Origin: JAJYSO01 sp964495935 | Lineage (GTDB): Bacteria > Bacteroidota > Bacteroidia > Flavobacteriales > Flavobacteriaceae | Assembly (NCBI GenBank): GCA_964495935.1 | Contig: CAZBXQ010000002.1 | Coordinates: 62,001 to 126,000 of the forward strand | Direction: 5' to 3' | DNA length: 64,000 bases | Shown here: in pieces, positions 17,640 to 26,585 of the stretch | Position numbering within the stretch: the first letter of the stretch is position 1 | How the letters are laid out: each line of letters starts with the position of its first letter | Translations under genes and position numbers: made by a program | The notes under the pieces: model-generated | What the model was told of the DNA's origin: nothing | Databases searched by the model: none | The model's input: only the letters and a program-made list of their open reading frames with translations

Positions 17640-20240
17640 TTGGCCAAAAAGAAAACCACCCCCTTGATGAAACAGTATAACGGGATCAAGTCTAAATATC
17701 CCGATGCCCTTTTATTATTCCGAGTGGGTGATTTTTATGAGTCTTTTGGAGAGGATGCCATCAAGGTTTCCCGGATCCTCAATATTGTATTAACAAACCG
17801 AAACAACGGCAGTGAAAAAACAGAATTGGCAGGCTTTCCGCACCACGCCCTAAACACCTACCTTCCCAAGTTGGTAAAAGCGGGAGAGCGGGTGGCTATC
17901 TGCGATCAGCTGGAGGACCCTAAAAAGGCCAAAACCATTGTCAAACGCGGTGTTACCGAAATGGTTACTCCGGGTGTCGCCTTAAACGATGAAGTTTTAC
18001 AAAGTACATCCAACAACTTCTTGGCCGCTCTTCATTTTTCCAAAACCAATATTGGAATTTCCTTTTTGGATGTTTCCACCGGAGAATTTTTAACGAGCGA
18101 GGGGGATGCCGATCAAATTGACAAATTGCTTCAAAATTTCAATCCGAGTGAGATTCTCGTTCCCAAAAAGTATAAAAAACAGTTCAAAGAAAAATTTGGT
18201 AGTGATTTTCATCTGTACTATAAAGAAGATTGGCTTTTTAAACCGGACTTTGCACGGGAAAACCTCAATCGACATTTTGGAACTACAACCTTAAAGGGAT
18301 TCGGAATCGATCACCTGGAAAACGGAATTATCGCTGCTGGGGTTATTCTGCATTATTTAGAAGAAACCCGGCACCATCAGTTAAAACATATCTCCACCAT
18401 CAATCGGATTGCCGAAGAAGACTATGTCTGGATGGATCGGTTTACCATTCAAAATCTGGAGCTCTACCGTTCCCATAACCCGGAGGCGGTAACGCTGCTC
18501 GAAGTGATCGATAAGACCATTTCTTCCATGGGCGGACGCATGTTGAAAAGATGGCTGGCGCTCCCGCTTAAGAGTATTTCTAAAATTAAGGCCCGGCAAG
18601 AAAGCGTAGCTTTTCTTATAAAAAATTCGCTTCTGCTGAATGAAATTCAGGATGAGGTCAAGAAAATAAGCGACCTTGAGCGATTGATTTCCAAGGTAGC
18701 TACCCAAAAAATCAATCCGAGAGAAGTCATGCAACTAAAACAATCTCTGGATGCCGTTCTCCCCATTAAGAAAAGGCTGGAAAATACCGATTGCGAACCC
18801 CTCAATATCATTTCGGAAAACCTACACGCCTGCCAGCTGTTACGGGAAAAAATAGGAGAAGCGTTGCAAGAGGATCCTCCGGTGAATATCAATAAAGGGA
18901 AAGCCATTGCCAAGGGGTTTTCTGAAGAATTAGACGAACTGCGGAATTTAGCCTATACCAGTAAAGATTATCTCGATCAAATGTTGAAACGAGAAATCGA
19001 AGAAACCGGAATTACCAGCCTTAAAATTGGGAGCAATAACGTATTTGGATATTATATAGAAGTGCGAAACACGCATAAAGACAAGGTTCCTGAAGAATGG
19101 ATTCGCAAGCAAACCCTGGTTAATTCCGAACGTTATATTACGGAAGAACTCAAGACCTACGAAGCAAAGATTTTGGGGGCCGAAGAAAAAATTCAACTCC
19201 TTGAAGAGTGCCTGTTCGCTGAATTGGTCACTTGGATGGGCGACTTTATTAAACCCGTTCAACAAAATGCAGCATTAATTGCCAAACTGGACTGCCTTTG
19301 TGGATTTGCCCAATTGGCCCAGGAAGAAAACTATTACCGGCCGCAGCTCACCGATACCTTTAGTATCAATATCAAGGAAGGTCGTCATCCGGTGATTGAA
19401 AAACAACTTCCGGTCGATCAACCCTATATTGCCAACGATCTTCTTCTGGATCGGGAGGAGCAACAGATCATCATGATCACCGGTCCCAATATGAGTGGAA
19501 AATCGGCATTACTGCGGCAAACCGCCCTTATCGTCCTGCTGGCGCAAATGGGTAGTTTTGTTCCCGCCAAAGAAGCCGAAATCGGAATTGTCGATAAAAT
19601 ATTTACCCGGGTGGGTGCCAGTGACAATATCAGTTTGGGGGAATCTACTTTTATGGTGGAAATGAACGAAACCGCCAGTATCCTAAACAATATTTCTGAG
19701 CGCAGTCTGGTTTTATTGGATGAAATCGGACGCGGAACCAGCACCTATGACGGGATTTCGATTGCTTGGGCCATCAGTGAGTTTTTACATGAACATCCGG
19801 CTCGCCCCAAAACCCTTTTTGCGACCCATTATCACGAACTCAACAAAATGGAGCAAAGCTTCCCCCGAATTAAAAACTACAACGTTTCCATCAAAGAATT
19901 AAAGGATAAAGTGCTGTTTATGCGAAAATTGATACCCGGCGGCAGCGAACACAGTTTTGGAATTCATGTGGCCAAAATGGCGGGAATGCCGCAATTCGTC
20001 CTCAATCGCGCCAATAAAATCCTTAAAAAGATGGAAGCTTCCCATGATGGAAAAGATTTGGACAAAAAACTGGATCAAGCCGTGGAGCAAGATGCTCAAC
20101 TTAGTTTTTTTAAACTGGATGATCCGCTCTTAGAAGAAATAAAAGAGGAGATCTTACATTTAGATATCGACACCCTTACTCCGGTGGAAGCACTGATGAA
20201 ATTGAATGAGATCAAGCGGTTATTGGCACCGAAAAGTTGA
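17640..20240 (+). CDS. mutS: DNA mismatch repair protein MutS
   Basis: MutS recognises mispaired bases and starts mismatch repair. The N-terminal mismatch-reading motif GDFYESF (Phe-x-Glu) is near residue 30-36; the connector, lever and clamp regions follow; the ATPase has Walker A GPNMSGKSALLRQ and Walker B LLDEIGRGTSTYDG, and a C-terminal helix-turn-helix/dimerisation end. Length 866 residues, usual for MutS1. The start must be the TTG at 17640 (read LAKKKTTPLMKQY): a TAG lies three codons upstream (17631-17633) and the next ATG is inside the N-terminal domain at residue 9. No mutL is nearby. Confidence 0.97.
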   Translation: MAKKKTTPLMKQYNGIKSKYPDALLLFRVGDFYESFGEDAIKVSRILNIVLTNRNNGSEKTELAGFPHHALNTYLPKLVKAGERVAICDQLEDPKKAKTIVKRGVTEMVTPGVALNDEVLQSTSNNFLAALHFSKTNIGISFLDVSTGEFLTSEGDADQIDKLLQNFNPSEILVPKKYKKQFKEKFGSDFHLYYKEDWLFKPDFARENLNRHFGTTTLKGFGIDHLENGIIAAGVILHYLEETRHHQLKHISTINRIAEEDYVWMDRFTIQNLELYRSHNPEAVTLLEVIDKTISSMGGRMLKRWLALPLKSISKIKARQESVAFLIKNSLLLNEIQDEVKKISDLERLISKVATQKINPREVMQLKQSLDAVLPIKKRLENTDCEPLNIISENLHACQLLREKIGEALQEDPPVNINKGKAIAKGFSEELDELRNLAYTSKDYLDQMLKREIEETGITSLKIGSNNVFGYYIEVRNTHKDKVPEEWIRKQTLVNSERYITEELKTYEAKILGAEEKIQLLEECLFAELVTWMGDFIKPVQQNAALIAKLDCLCGFAQLAQEENYYRPQLTDTFSINIKEGRHPVIEKQLPVDQPYIANDLLLDREEQQIIMITGPNMSGKSALLRQTALIVLLAQMGSFVPAKEAEIGIVDKIFTRVGASDNISLGESTFMVEMNETASILNNISERSLVLLDEIGRGTSTYDGISIAWAISEFLHEHPARPKTLFATHYHELNKMEQSFPRIKNYNVSIKELKDKVLFMRKLIPGGSEHSFGIHVAKMAGMPQFVLNRANKILKKMEASHDGKDLDKKLDQAVEQDAQLSFFKLDDPLLEEIKEEILHLDIDTLTPVEALMKLNEIKRLLAPKS

Positions 20241-20718
20241 TCGGAGCCAAACTCTTTACCTATGTAATTCACAAACTCATAATTTGGAAACAAATTTCCA
20301 AGTCAAGACAACCTTGTAAAGAATAAGACAATAAGGCCTTGTTACTTTCTATTCATCCAAAATTACCAAGATAAGGCTGGTTTTAAGTTTTACAGAAAAC
20401 CTTATTACCTTAATAACAACGAGGTAAAGCGTCAGTCTTAAACCTTATTGCCTTATTTAATCCCTCCCAATTAATTTATGAATAATCCAAATAATTATCA
20501 TAAAGAAAAGAACAATGAAAATGGCCTTCACTCAAAACTCTTCAACAGAGTCCCTACTATAACCGGTTCACCCACGAAATACCACAAAAATCCAAAACAA
20601 TAAGAAGACCATTTTTTTCAAACCAAAGCAGTCAAAAGAAGGTTTAAAAATCCAACCTTATATTTTACAGAATTATTATCTTGCAAACTTCAAATTGACC
20701 AACACTTTATTCTTTATC
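20241..20718. repeat. AT-rich intergenic region with nested inverted repeats
   Basis: These 478 bases between mutS and trpB hold no gene. AATAAGACAATAAGG (20322-20336) is matched by CCTTATTGCCTTATT (20443-20457), 14 of 15 paired, and a smaller ATAAGG...CCTTAT pair lies inside. A perfect small hairpin TTGGAAA-CAAA-TTTCCAA is at 20284-20301. The whole could fold as a long imperfect stem or be a decayed mobile repeat. A weak -7-like TTATCTTGC lies about 30 bases before trpB. Confidence 0.45.
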
Positions 20719-21912
20719 ATGTCCAATTTATACTCAAATATTACCGTATGCCCCGTTGAGGCCATGCTGGAGACCAATGGAAAATATGGTGATTATGGCG
20801 GGAGCTATGTGCCGGATGTGTTAGCCGATAAACTAAAGACTCTGGCTGATTTTTTTGATGCGGAAGTCCGTAAACCCAATTTTAAAGAGGAATTTATTCA
20901 CACCTTATCGACTTATGTGGGTCGGCCCTCTCCCCTTTTTAAGGCGACACATCTCAGTAAAGAAGTGGGGGCTGATATTTATTTAAAACGGGAAGATCTC
21001 AATCATACCGGAGCACATAAAATCAATAATGCCATCGGGCAGATTCTGTTGGCCAGACGAATGGGTGCCAAAGAAATCATTGCCGAAACCGGCGCCGGGC
21101 AGCACGGAGTGGCCACGGCCACAGCCGCTGCCCAATATGGAATTCCCTGTAAAATTTTTATGGGAGCCGAGGATGCCAAACGGCAAGCCTTAAACGTCAA
21201 ACGAATGGAGCTCTTGGGGGCCGAAGTCGTTACGACAACCGCCGGGAGGGCTACTTTAAAAGATGCAGTAGATGCGGCATTGGGTTATTACATTGAACAT
21301 CCTGATATTTTTTATTTATTGGGATCACAAGTCGGGCCTCACCCCTACCCTAAAATCGTAGGATACTTTCAAAGTGTCATCGGTGCGGAAGCACGGCAAC
21401 AAATCTTGGCGGCCGAAGGCCGCTTGCCCGATGCTCTCTTTGCCTGTATTGGTGGAGGCTCGAATGCGATCGGTCTATTCAGTGCGTTTTTGAGAGATCA
21501 GGAAGTACCGCTTTATGGCGCGGAAGGTGGAGGTGAGAATACTCCCGAACATACGGCAGCGACCTTGTCTTATGGAAAACCAACCGTATTCCAGGGAACC
21601 TATTCCTATTGTTTGGTTGATGGAGAAGGAAACCCAATCGCCTCCGAGTCCATCGCTGCCGGATTAGACTACCCCGGGATCAGTCCGCAACACGCCTTTT
21701 TAAAAGACACCGGCCGAGCCATTTACAAACCCGTTACCGACGAAGAAGCGAAATCAGCCTATCGGTTATTGGCCAAACTCGAGGGAATCCAACCGGCGAT
21801 TGAATCCAGTCATGCCGTGGCATTAGCTATTAAAATCTTAAAAAACACCGGAAAACTGGCGATAATCAACCTTTCGGGACGGGGTGATAAAGATGTGTCC
21901 CGGGATATGTAA
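20719..21912 (+). CDS. trpB: Tryptophan synthase beta chain, stand-alone copy
   Basis: TrpB joins indole with serine to give tryptophan, using PLP. Catalytic landmarks are intact: PLP lysine in LNHTGAHKINNAIGQ, general acid/base Glu in AETGAGQHGVATATA, phosphate loop CIGGGSNAIG, and NLSGRGDKDVSRDM near the end. Start chosen at ATG 20719 (MSNLYSNI), 397 residues, normal length. Unusual: no trpA or other trp gene is adjacent, and the segment AEGGGENTPEHTAATLSYG followed by FQGTYSYCLVDGEGNPIA differs from the common GGxGIETGxHxAxLxxG pattern and is about one residue shorter. It may be a second TrpB that works without TrpA, or a diverged paralogue with another amino-acid substrate; this is inference. 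Confidence 0.9.
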   Translation: MSNLYSNITVCPVEAMLETNGKYGDYGGSYVPDVLADKLKTLADFFDAEVRKPNFKEEFIHTLSTYVGRPSPLFKATHLSKEVGADIYLKREDLNHTGAHKINNAIGQILLARRMGAKEIIAETGAGQHGVATATAAAQYGIPCKIFMGAEDAKRQALNVKRMELLGAEVVTTTAGRATLKDAVDAALGYYIEHPDIFYLLGSQVGPHPYPKIVGYFQSVIGAEARQQILAAEGRLPDALFACIGGGSNAIGLFSAFLRDQEVPLYGAEGGGENTPEHTAATLSYGKPTVFQGTYSYCLVDGEGNPIASESIAAGLDYPGISPQHAFLKDTGRAIYKPVTDEEAKSAYRLLAKLEGIQPAIESSHAVALAIKILKNTGKLAIINLSGRGDKDVSRDM

Positions 21913-21956
21913 AGACTTCCCGGCTTATGGAGAAGCATCATTCTTTTATTTAAAAT

Positions 21957-22856
21957 ATGTACAGGAGATTTATTTTTCTATGGATTTTTCTTTTGCCCTT
22001 GCTTTTGCGGGCACAGACGAAGACCGAGGCGAAACACGTGATTTTAATCGGGATAGACGGACTGGGCGCCAACTATTTGAAAAAGATCGATCAACTGCCC
22101 AACCTTGAGAAACTAAAAAAAGAAGGCAGTTATACCTATCATGCGCGTTGTATCCGTCCTTCTTCGAGTGCCGCTAATTGGGCGGCCATGACCATGGGAG
22201 CCGGGCCGGCACTGACCGGCTATACGCAATGGAACAGCAAAACTCCGGAAATTCCTTCTCGGGTAACAGGAAAACACGGGATATTTCCCACTATTTTTGA
22301 AATCCTCCATGATCAAAAACCGGAATTTGAGATTGGTGTAATTTATACCTGGGATGGGATTGGATATTTGTTTCCGAAAGAAGCAGTGAGTTATGATGAA
22401 AACACCAATGATGACAATCTTACCGAAGAAAAAGCTATTTCTTATATAAAAGAAAAGAAGCCCGAACTCCTGTTTTTGCATTTTGACGACGTAGACGGAG
22501 CCGGACACGGGATTGGTTGGGGAACCGATGCCTATATTTCGGCTGTTCAAAAAATGGACAGACGCATCGGAAATCTTATTCAAGCCACGAAAGAGGCCGG
22601 AATCTATGAATCTACCATTTTTATCGTTACCGCCGACCATGGCGGATTTGAACAGGGACATGGCGGAGATCACATAGAAGAGATGGAAATCCCCTGGTTG
22701 ATCATGGGCCCCGGAGTCCAAAAAGGTATAGTCCTTGAAGACAGCATCATCACGTTTGATACGGCTGCCACCATCGCACATATTTTCGACCTTGAAACTC
22801 CACAAGTCTGGATCGGACGCCCCGTACAAGAAGCCTTCCATAAAAGGGAGCTATAA
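21957..22856 (+). CDS. Alkaline-phosphatase superfamily protein (type I phosphodiesterase/NPP-like)
   Basis: A 299-residue exported enzyme of the alkaline phosphatase/nucleotide pyrophosphatase superfamily. Residues 1-20 form a signal peptide (FIFLWIFLLPLLLRAQ). Metal-site motifs are visible: ILIGIDGLGANYL (Asp), the nucleophile area RPSSSAANWAAM, FDDVDGAGHGIGWG and VTADHGGFEQGHGGDH with the His/Asp ligands. A Ser rather than Thr seems to be the nucleophile. The gene lies 44 bases after trpB, perhaps on the same transcript, but no metabolic link is clear. Substrate (phosphodiester, phosphonate or sulfate ester) cannot be told from the sequence. Confidence 0.87.
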   Translation: MYRRFIFLWIFLLPLLLRAQTKTEAKHVILIGIDGLGANYLKKIDQLPNLEKLKKEGSYTYHARCIRPSSSAANWAAMTMGAGPALTGYTQWNSKTPEIPSRVTGKHGIFPTIFEILHDQKPEFEIGVIYTWDGIGYLFPKEAVSYDENTNDDNLTEEKAISYIKEKKPELLFLHFDDVDGAGHGIGWGTDAYISAVQKMDRRIGNLIQATKEAGIYESTIFIVTADHGGFEQGHGGDHIEEMEIPWLIMGPGVQKGIVLEDSIITFDTAATIAHIFDLETPQVWIGRPVQEAFHKREL

Positions 22857-22880
22857 AAAACATTTTTAACAAAAAAGACT

Positions 22881-22909
22881 TTGTGAAATAGAAAAAGGTT
22901 TTAAATTTG
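22881..22909 (+). promoter_or_regulatory. Promoter of the tRNA-Gly gene
   Basis: TTG at 22881-22883, an 18-base spacer and TAAATTTG at 22902-22909 give one of the best Bacteroidota promoter matches in the window. The expected start is about 35 bases before the mature tRNA-Gly end. Confidence 0.7.
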
Positions 22910-22950
22910 CATTCGCTATATTTAATAGCAAGTTCATTTTAAAATCAATT

Positions 22951-23022
22951 GCGAAAATAGCTCAGTGGTAGAGCGCCACCTTGCCAAGGTGGAGGTCGCG
23001 GGTTCGACCCCCGTTTTTCGCT
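22951..23022 (+). tRNA. tRNA-Gly (anticodon GCC)
   Basis: A 72-base cloverleaf. The acceptor stem GCGAAAA pairs with TTTTCGC, with T as the discriminator base; the D arm is GCTC-AGTGGTA-GAGC; the anticodon stem CCACC/GGTGG closes the loop TTGCCAA (anticodon GCC); the T arm is CGGGTTCGACCCCCG. CCA is not encoded, which fits the presence of a cca gene in this window. Confidence 0.97.
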
Positions 23023-23027
23023 CAGGG

Positions 23028-23060
23028 AAAGCGAAAATTTTTATTTTCGCTTTTTATTTT
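23028..23060 (+). terminator. Stem-loop between the two tRNA genes
   Basis: AAAGCGAAAAT (23028-23038) pairs perfectly with ATTTTCGCTTT (23043-23053) around TTTT, and a T-rich tract follows. It looks like an intrinsic terminator. Its arms repeat the acceptor-stem sequence of the preceding tRNA-Gly (GCGAAAAT and TTTTCGCT), so it could also be a processing structure or a remnant of a duplicated tRNA end. Confidence 0.65.
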
Positions 23061-23071
23061 CTTAAAGTCCG

Positions 23072-23158
23072 GCTCGGGTGGTGGAATTGGTAGACACGTT
23101 GGACTTAAAATCCAATGGCCAGACTATGGCCGTGCGGGTTCAATTCCCGCTCCGAGCA
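23072..23158 (+). tRNA. tRNA-Leu (anticodon TAA)
   Basis: An 87-base class II tRNA with a long variable arm. The acceptor GCTCGGG pairs with TCCGAGC (one G-T pair), discriminator A; the anticodon stem TTGGA/TCCAA closes CTTAAAA (anticodon TAA); the variable arm is about TGGCCAGACTATGGCCG; the T arm is GCGGGTTCAATTCCCGC. CCA is not encoded. Confidence 0.97.
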
Positions 23159-23163
23159 CTTAT

Positions 23164-23195
23164 AAACCCCTACTATTTAGGGGTTTATTTGTTAT
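23164..23195 (+). terminator. Terminator after tRNA-Leu
   Basis: AAACCCCTA (23164-23172) pairs with TAGGGGTTT (23178-23186) around CTATT, followed by a T-rich stretch (ATTTGTTATT). It begins 5 bases after the tRNA end. Confidence 0.75.
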
Positions 23196-23245
23196 TAAAG
23201 ATGTTCGATTATAAGTAATCAATCAACACCTTTACATAGGTCTTT

Positions 23246-23253
23246 TATATTTG
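23246..23253 (+). promoter_or_regulatory. -7 box upstream of asnA
   Basis: TATATTTG fits TAnnTTTG, 57 bases before the asnA ATG. No TTG is seen at the expected distance upstream. Confidence 0.4.
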
Positions 23254-23309
23254 TATTTCCCCATTAGAAATTTTAAAGTTATTTTTGGCATTTAAAAGAA
23301 CTTTTCTCT

Positions 23310-24371
23310 ATGACCGCAGCTGAAGCCCAAATCAAGTTTCCGGGATTAATCCTGCCAGAGGATTATCATCCTCAAATGGATACTCTCCGTACGGCACATG
23401 CCTTACAAGAAATCAGAAAATTTGTTGCCTTAAACTTGGAGACCGAAATGCATCTTCATCGGGTAAGTGCTCCTCTTTTTGTTGAAAAGGGAACGGGGAT
23501 TAATGACGAATTAAGCGGTGTTGAACGCCCGGTAAGTTTTCCGGCCACGGCAATGATAGGAATCGAAGCAGAAGTAGTTCAATCCTTGGCTAAATGGAAA
23601 CGGATGGCACTCAAGAAATACAATATCAAAGTTCATGAAGGAATTTACGCCAATATGCACGCCATTCGCCCCGATGAACAACCCGATAACCTACACTCCT
23701 TATTTGTAGATCAATGGGATTGGGAACAGCGAATCGAGCCGGAGGATCGAAATATCGAGTATTTAAAAAAGACCGTTAAAAAGCTGTATTTTATTTTAAA
23801 ACGAACGGAAACTTACGTGGAAAAACTCTACGGCATTCAACCCCAATTACCGGAAGAAATCCAGTTTATCCACAGCGAGGAGCTCCTGCAACGCTATCCC
23901 GATTTAACACCGGAAGAACGAGAGCGAAAAATTACCCGGGAATACGGAGCTGTTTTTATTATCGGAATCGGAGGAAAACTCTCTAACAATGAATCACATG
24001 GCGGACGCTCCCCGGACTACGATGACTGGATTACGCCGAACGATGATGGGTATAAAGGACTAAACGGCGATATTTTGATCTGGAATCCGGTTTTGGATCG
24101 CGAAGTTGAATTTTCTTCTATGGGAATTCGGGTAGATCGTGAAAGTTTAAAAAAACAACTGCAAATTCGAAGCCAAGAACACCGAAAGGGATTGTTGTAT
24201 CATAAACGCTTGCTCGGGGATGAGCTTCCGCTTTGTATCGGCGGCGGAATCGGACAATCCCGTCTGGGGATGTATTTTTTGCGAAAGGCTCACGTTGGTG
24301 AAATTAGCGTAGCCATCTGGCCACAAGAAATGATTGATATCTGCGCTGAATATAACATCAATCTTTTATAA
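23310..24371 (+). CDS. asnA: Aspartate-ammonia ligase (AsnA)
   Basis: Makes asparagine from aspartate, ammonia and ATP in the cytosol; a class II tRNA-synthetase-like fold. Visible family segments are LHRVSAPLFVEKGTGINDE, GVERPVSFPA, WDWEQRI, FIIGIGGKLSN and the class II motif-3-like GGGIGQSRLGMYFLRKAHVG near the end. Length 353 residues, slightly longer than the E. coli protein (330), as is usual in Bacteroidota and Firmicutes. The gene is monocistronic with its own -7 box and follows the tRNA terminator. The next gene is on the opposite strand. Confidence 0.96.
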   Translation: MTAAEAQIKFPGLILPEDYHPQMDTLRTAHALQEIRKFVALNLETEMHLHRVSAPLFVEKGTGINDELSGVERPVSFPATAMIGIEAEVVQSLAKWKRMALKKYNIKVHEGIYANMHAIRPDEQPDNLHSLFVDQWDWEQRIEPEDRNIEYLKKTVKKLYFILKRTETYVEKLYGIQPQLPEEIQFIHSEELLQRYPDLTPEERERKITREYGAVFIIGIGGKLSNNESHGGRSPDYDDWITPNDDGYKGLNGDILIWNPVLDREVEFSSMGIRVDRESLKKQLQIRSQEHRKGLLYHKRLLGDELPLCIGGGIGQSRLGMYFLRKAHVGEISVAIWPQEMIDICAEYNINLL

Positions 24372-24507
24372 CGGGAAAAGGCCTACCGCGACTTTTCAAA
24401 CCGATTAACGGCAGGAAGGAAACAGAAAAAATCAAACGATTAACAACAAATGATTGAAAACGTGTAAAATCCTTTCCAATCCTTGGTTTAGACTCCATAC
24501 TCGCAGC

Positions 24508-24954
24508 TCAACTTTTCACTCGTCCCGGAACAATCATGATGGGAATCGGCGAATTTCTCATGACGTGCTCGGCAACGCTCCCCATCAATAAATGCTCAAG
24601 GCCTGTTCTCTGGCGGGAACCTATAATAATCAAATCGGCACTCCAATCCCGTCCTACCTTGATAATTTCTTTAAACAGGGAATGACTTTCCCGAAAGTAT
24701 TTTTTCACTTCTCCCCCTTCATACATTGCCGCCAGTTCATCAAGGGTTTCCCGGGCCTGAGTTTCCATGTGCCCCTTGATTTCGATATAGGAAGGTCCCA
24801 ATTCGGGATTACTCAGAACGCGCGTATCCATAATATAAGCCAACGCCGGATCAGCCCCCAGTTGACGCGTCAAGGCCAGCCCTTTTTGAGCCGCGGCCAA
24901 TCCGTATTCGCTATCATCGACTACGGCAATTAAAACTTTTTTATACGGTCTCAT
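24508..24954 (-). CDS. Universal stress protein (UspA family)
   Basis: A single-domain Usp of 148 residues. It has the N-terminal VLIAVVDDSEYGLAAA strand/helix and the C-terminal nucleotide-binding signature IIGSRQRTGLEHLLMGSVAE, i.e. G-x2-G-x9-G-S spacing of the ATP-binding Usp type. Middle part: acidic and helical (ETQARETLDELAAMYEGGEV). Such proteins accumulate in starvation or stress; the exact role is not predictable. It stands alone, with a 136-base gap to asnA (convergent) in which I see no feature. Confidence 0.93.
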   Translation of the reverse strand: MRPYKKVLIAVVDDSEYGLAAAQKGLALTRQLGADPALAYIMDTRVLSNPELGPSYIEIKGHMETQARETLDELAAMYEGGEVKKYFRESHSLFKEIIKVGRDWSADLIIIGSRQRTGLEHLLMGSVAEHVMRNSPIPIMIVPGRVKS

Positions 24955-25262
24955 AATTTATTTCTTTGTGATTAAATCCATTTTAAAAAAGTTGTTTATT
25001 CCATATTTCATTTTCGATATCGGATTATTAAAATAATAAATTTTTCTCTTCCGAAAAGAATATTATAAATTTATTAGGAATTGTTTCTCATGGAATATTG
25101 CAATACTCAAATATTCACAAATCAATGTGAGCAATTGACGATCAATAATCTGCATCCTGTTTTTAGATCAGAATTTGGATTATTTACAGCCTTCGATGAA
25201 TTCGACCAGGTTCATTGTAAATAAGAATTTTTATTTTAGTCCTCTCAAAAATTTTCACTGTC
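24955..25262. other. Intergenic region between usp and the UMF1 transporter
   Basis: A 308-base AT-rich divergent gap. It should contain promoters for both flanking genes, but no full TTG-N-TAnnTTTG match is evident, and I see no hairpin or repeat worth calling. Confidence 0.4.
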
Positions 25263-26585
25263 ATGCCCAAACTTCCCAAAGGCCACAAAAAGCTCCTCCA
25301 TGCCTGGGCCTTTTACGATTGGGCAAACTCGGTATATAGCCTGGTTATCGCCTCGGCCATTTTTCCTATTTTTTATGCCAATCTCACCACAACCCAAGAG
25401 AATGGGAGGATTATTGACGATACCGTTCAGTTCTGGGGTTTTGCTTTTAAAAACGACAGTCTGATTAGTTATGTCACGGCCTCGGCTTTTTTGGTAGTTT
25501 CTGTACTGAGTCCTTTCCTTAGTGGAATTGCCGATTATACGGGAAATAAAAAAGCTTTTATGCGTTTCTTCAATTACCTGGGAGCTTTATCCTGTATCGG
25601 TATGTTTTGGTTTAGCAGGGAGCATTTCGGATTTGGTTTACTGTGCTACTTTTTAGCCCTGATCGGATTTTGGGGAAGTATCGTCTTTTACAACTCCTAC
25701 CTACCGGATATCGCCTTCCCGCAGCAACAAGATCAAGTAAGTGCACGGGGATTTTCCCTCGGGTATATTGGAAGTGTCATCCTGCTGGTACTGTGTTTGG
25801 CATTAATTTTATTTCATGACTCTTGGGGGTGGACAAGTGAAGATACGCCCACCCGATTATCCTTTGTTTTAACCGGTATCTGGTGGATTGGTTTTAGTCA
25901 ATATACCTATCGCTATCTCCCCCGTGGGAACCGGTCCAAAACACGCCCATCCGGTTGGATGCTTAACGGATTCCGGGAGCTCCTGAAAATCTATAAAAGA
26001 GTGAAAACAAATACAGCGTTATACCGCTATCTCGCTGCCTTTTTTGTGTATAGTATGGCTGTGCAAACGATCATGTTGATAGCCACTTATTTTGGGGTAA
26101 AGGAGTTAGACTGGGGAACGCAAGACGCTACTACCGGACTCATTGTGAGCATTCTTCTTATTCAGCTCATTGCTGTCATCGGAGCCACCTATACCGCCAA
26201 AGCCTCCGGCCGGTTTGGCAACATTCCCACCCTGATTGCAATCAATCTGATTTGGGTCGGAATTTGTTTATATGCATTTTTTATTACTACCCCAACCCAG
26301 TTTTATGTGGCAGCCGGTCTCGTAGGATTGGTAATGGGAGGCATCCAATCGTTATCCCGATCGACTTACTCCAAATTCCTTCCGGAAACGGCCCGGGATA
26401 CCACCTCCTATTTTAGCTTTTATGATGTGGCCGAAAAAGTAGGAATTGTTATCGGTATGTTCTCCTATGGTTTTATTGCGCAGATCACCGGAAGCATTCG
26501 CTATTCAATTCTGTTTTTTATTCTCTTTTTTAGTTTGGGAATTCTCTTACTTCTCAGAATTCCCAATAAAGGAAAATCCTTATAG
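25263..26585 (+). CDS. MFS transporter, UMF1 (Atg22-like) family
   Basis: A 440-residue inner-membrane transporter. The N-terminal AWAFYDWANSVYSLVIASAIFP (within residues 11-32) is the hallmark of UMF1/Atg22-like permeases, in which DWANS is conserved. About 12 hydrophobic segments can be counted, with the MFS loop-like LSGIADYTGNKKAFMRFF and the second-half QSLSRSTYSKFLP. The substrate is unknown for most members; Atg22 exports amino acids from the yeast vacuole (established knowledge), which does not transfer directly. It is a single gene, followed by a 254-base gap without recognisable features before the convergent mnmD. Confidence 0.9.
   Translation: MPKLPKGHKKLLHAWAFYDWANSVYSLVIASAIFPIFYANLTTTQENGRIIDDTVQFWGFAFKNDSLISYVTASAFLVVSVLSPFLSGIADYTGNKKAFMRFFNYLGALSCIGMFWFSREHFGFGLLCYFLALIGFWGSIVFYNSYLPDIAFPQQQDQVSARGFSLGYIGSVILLVLCLALILFHDSWGWTSEDTPTRLSFVLTGIWWIGFSQYTYRYLPRGNRSKTRPSGWMLNGFRELLKIYKRVKTNTALYRYLAAFFVYSMAVQTIMLIATYFGVKELDWGTQDATTGLIVSILLIQLIAVIGATYTAKASGRFGNIPTLIAINLIWVGICLYAFFITTPTQFYVAAGLVGLVMGGIQSLSRSTYSKFLPETARDTTSYFSFYDVAEKVGIVIGMFSYGFIAQITGSIRYSILFFILFFSLGILLLLRIPNKGKSL

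Noticed and set aside
22113..22841. 242-residue open frame antisense to the phosphatase-like gene
   Set aside because: The plus-strand frame has a signal peptide and metal-site motifs; the antisense product shows no family feature and no start context.
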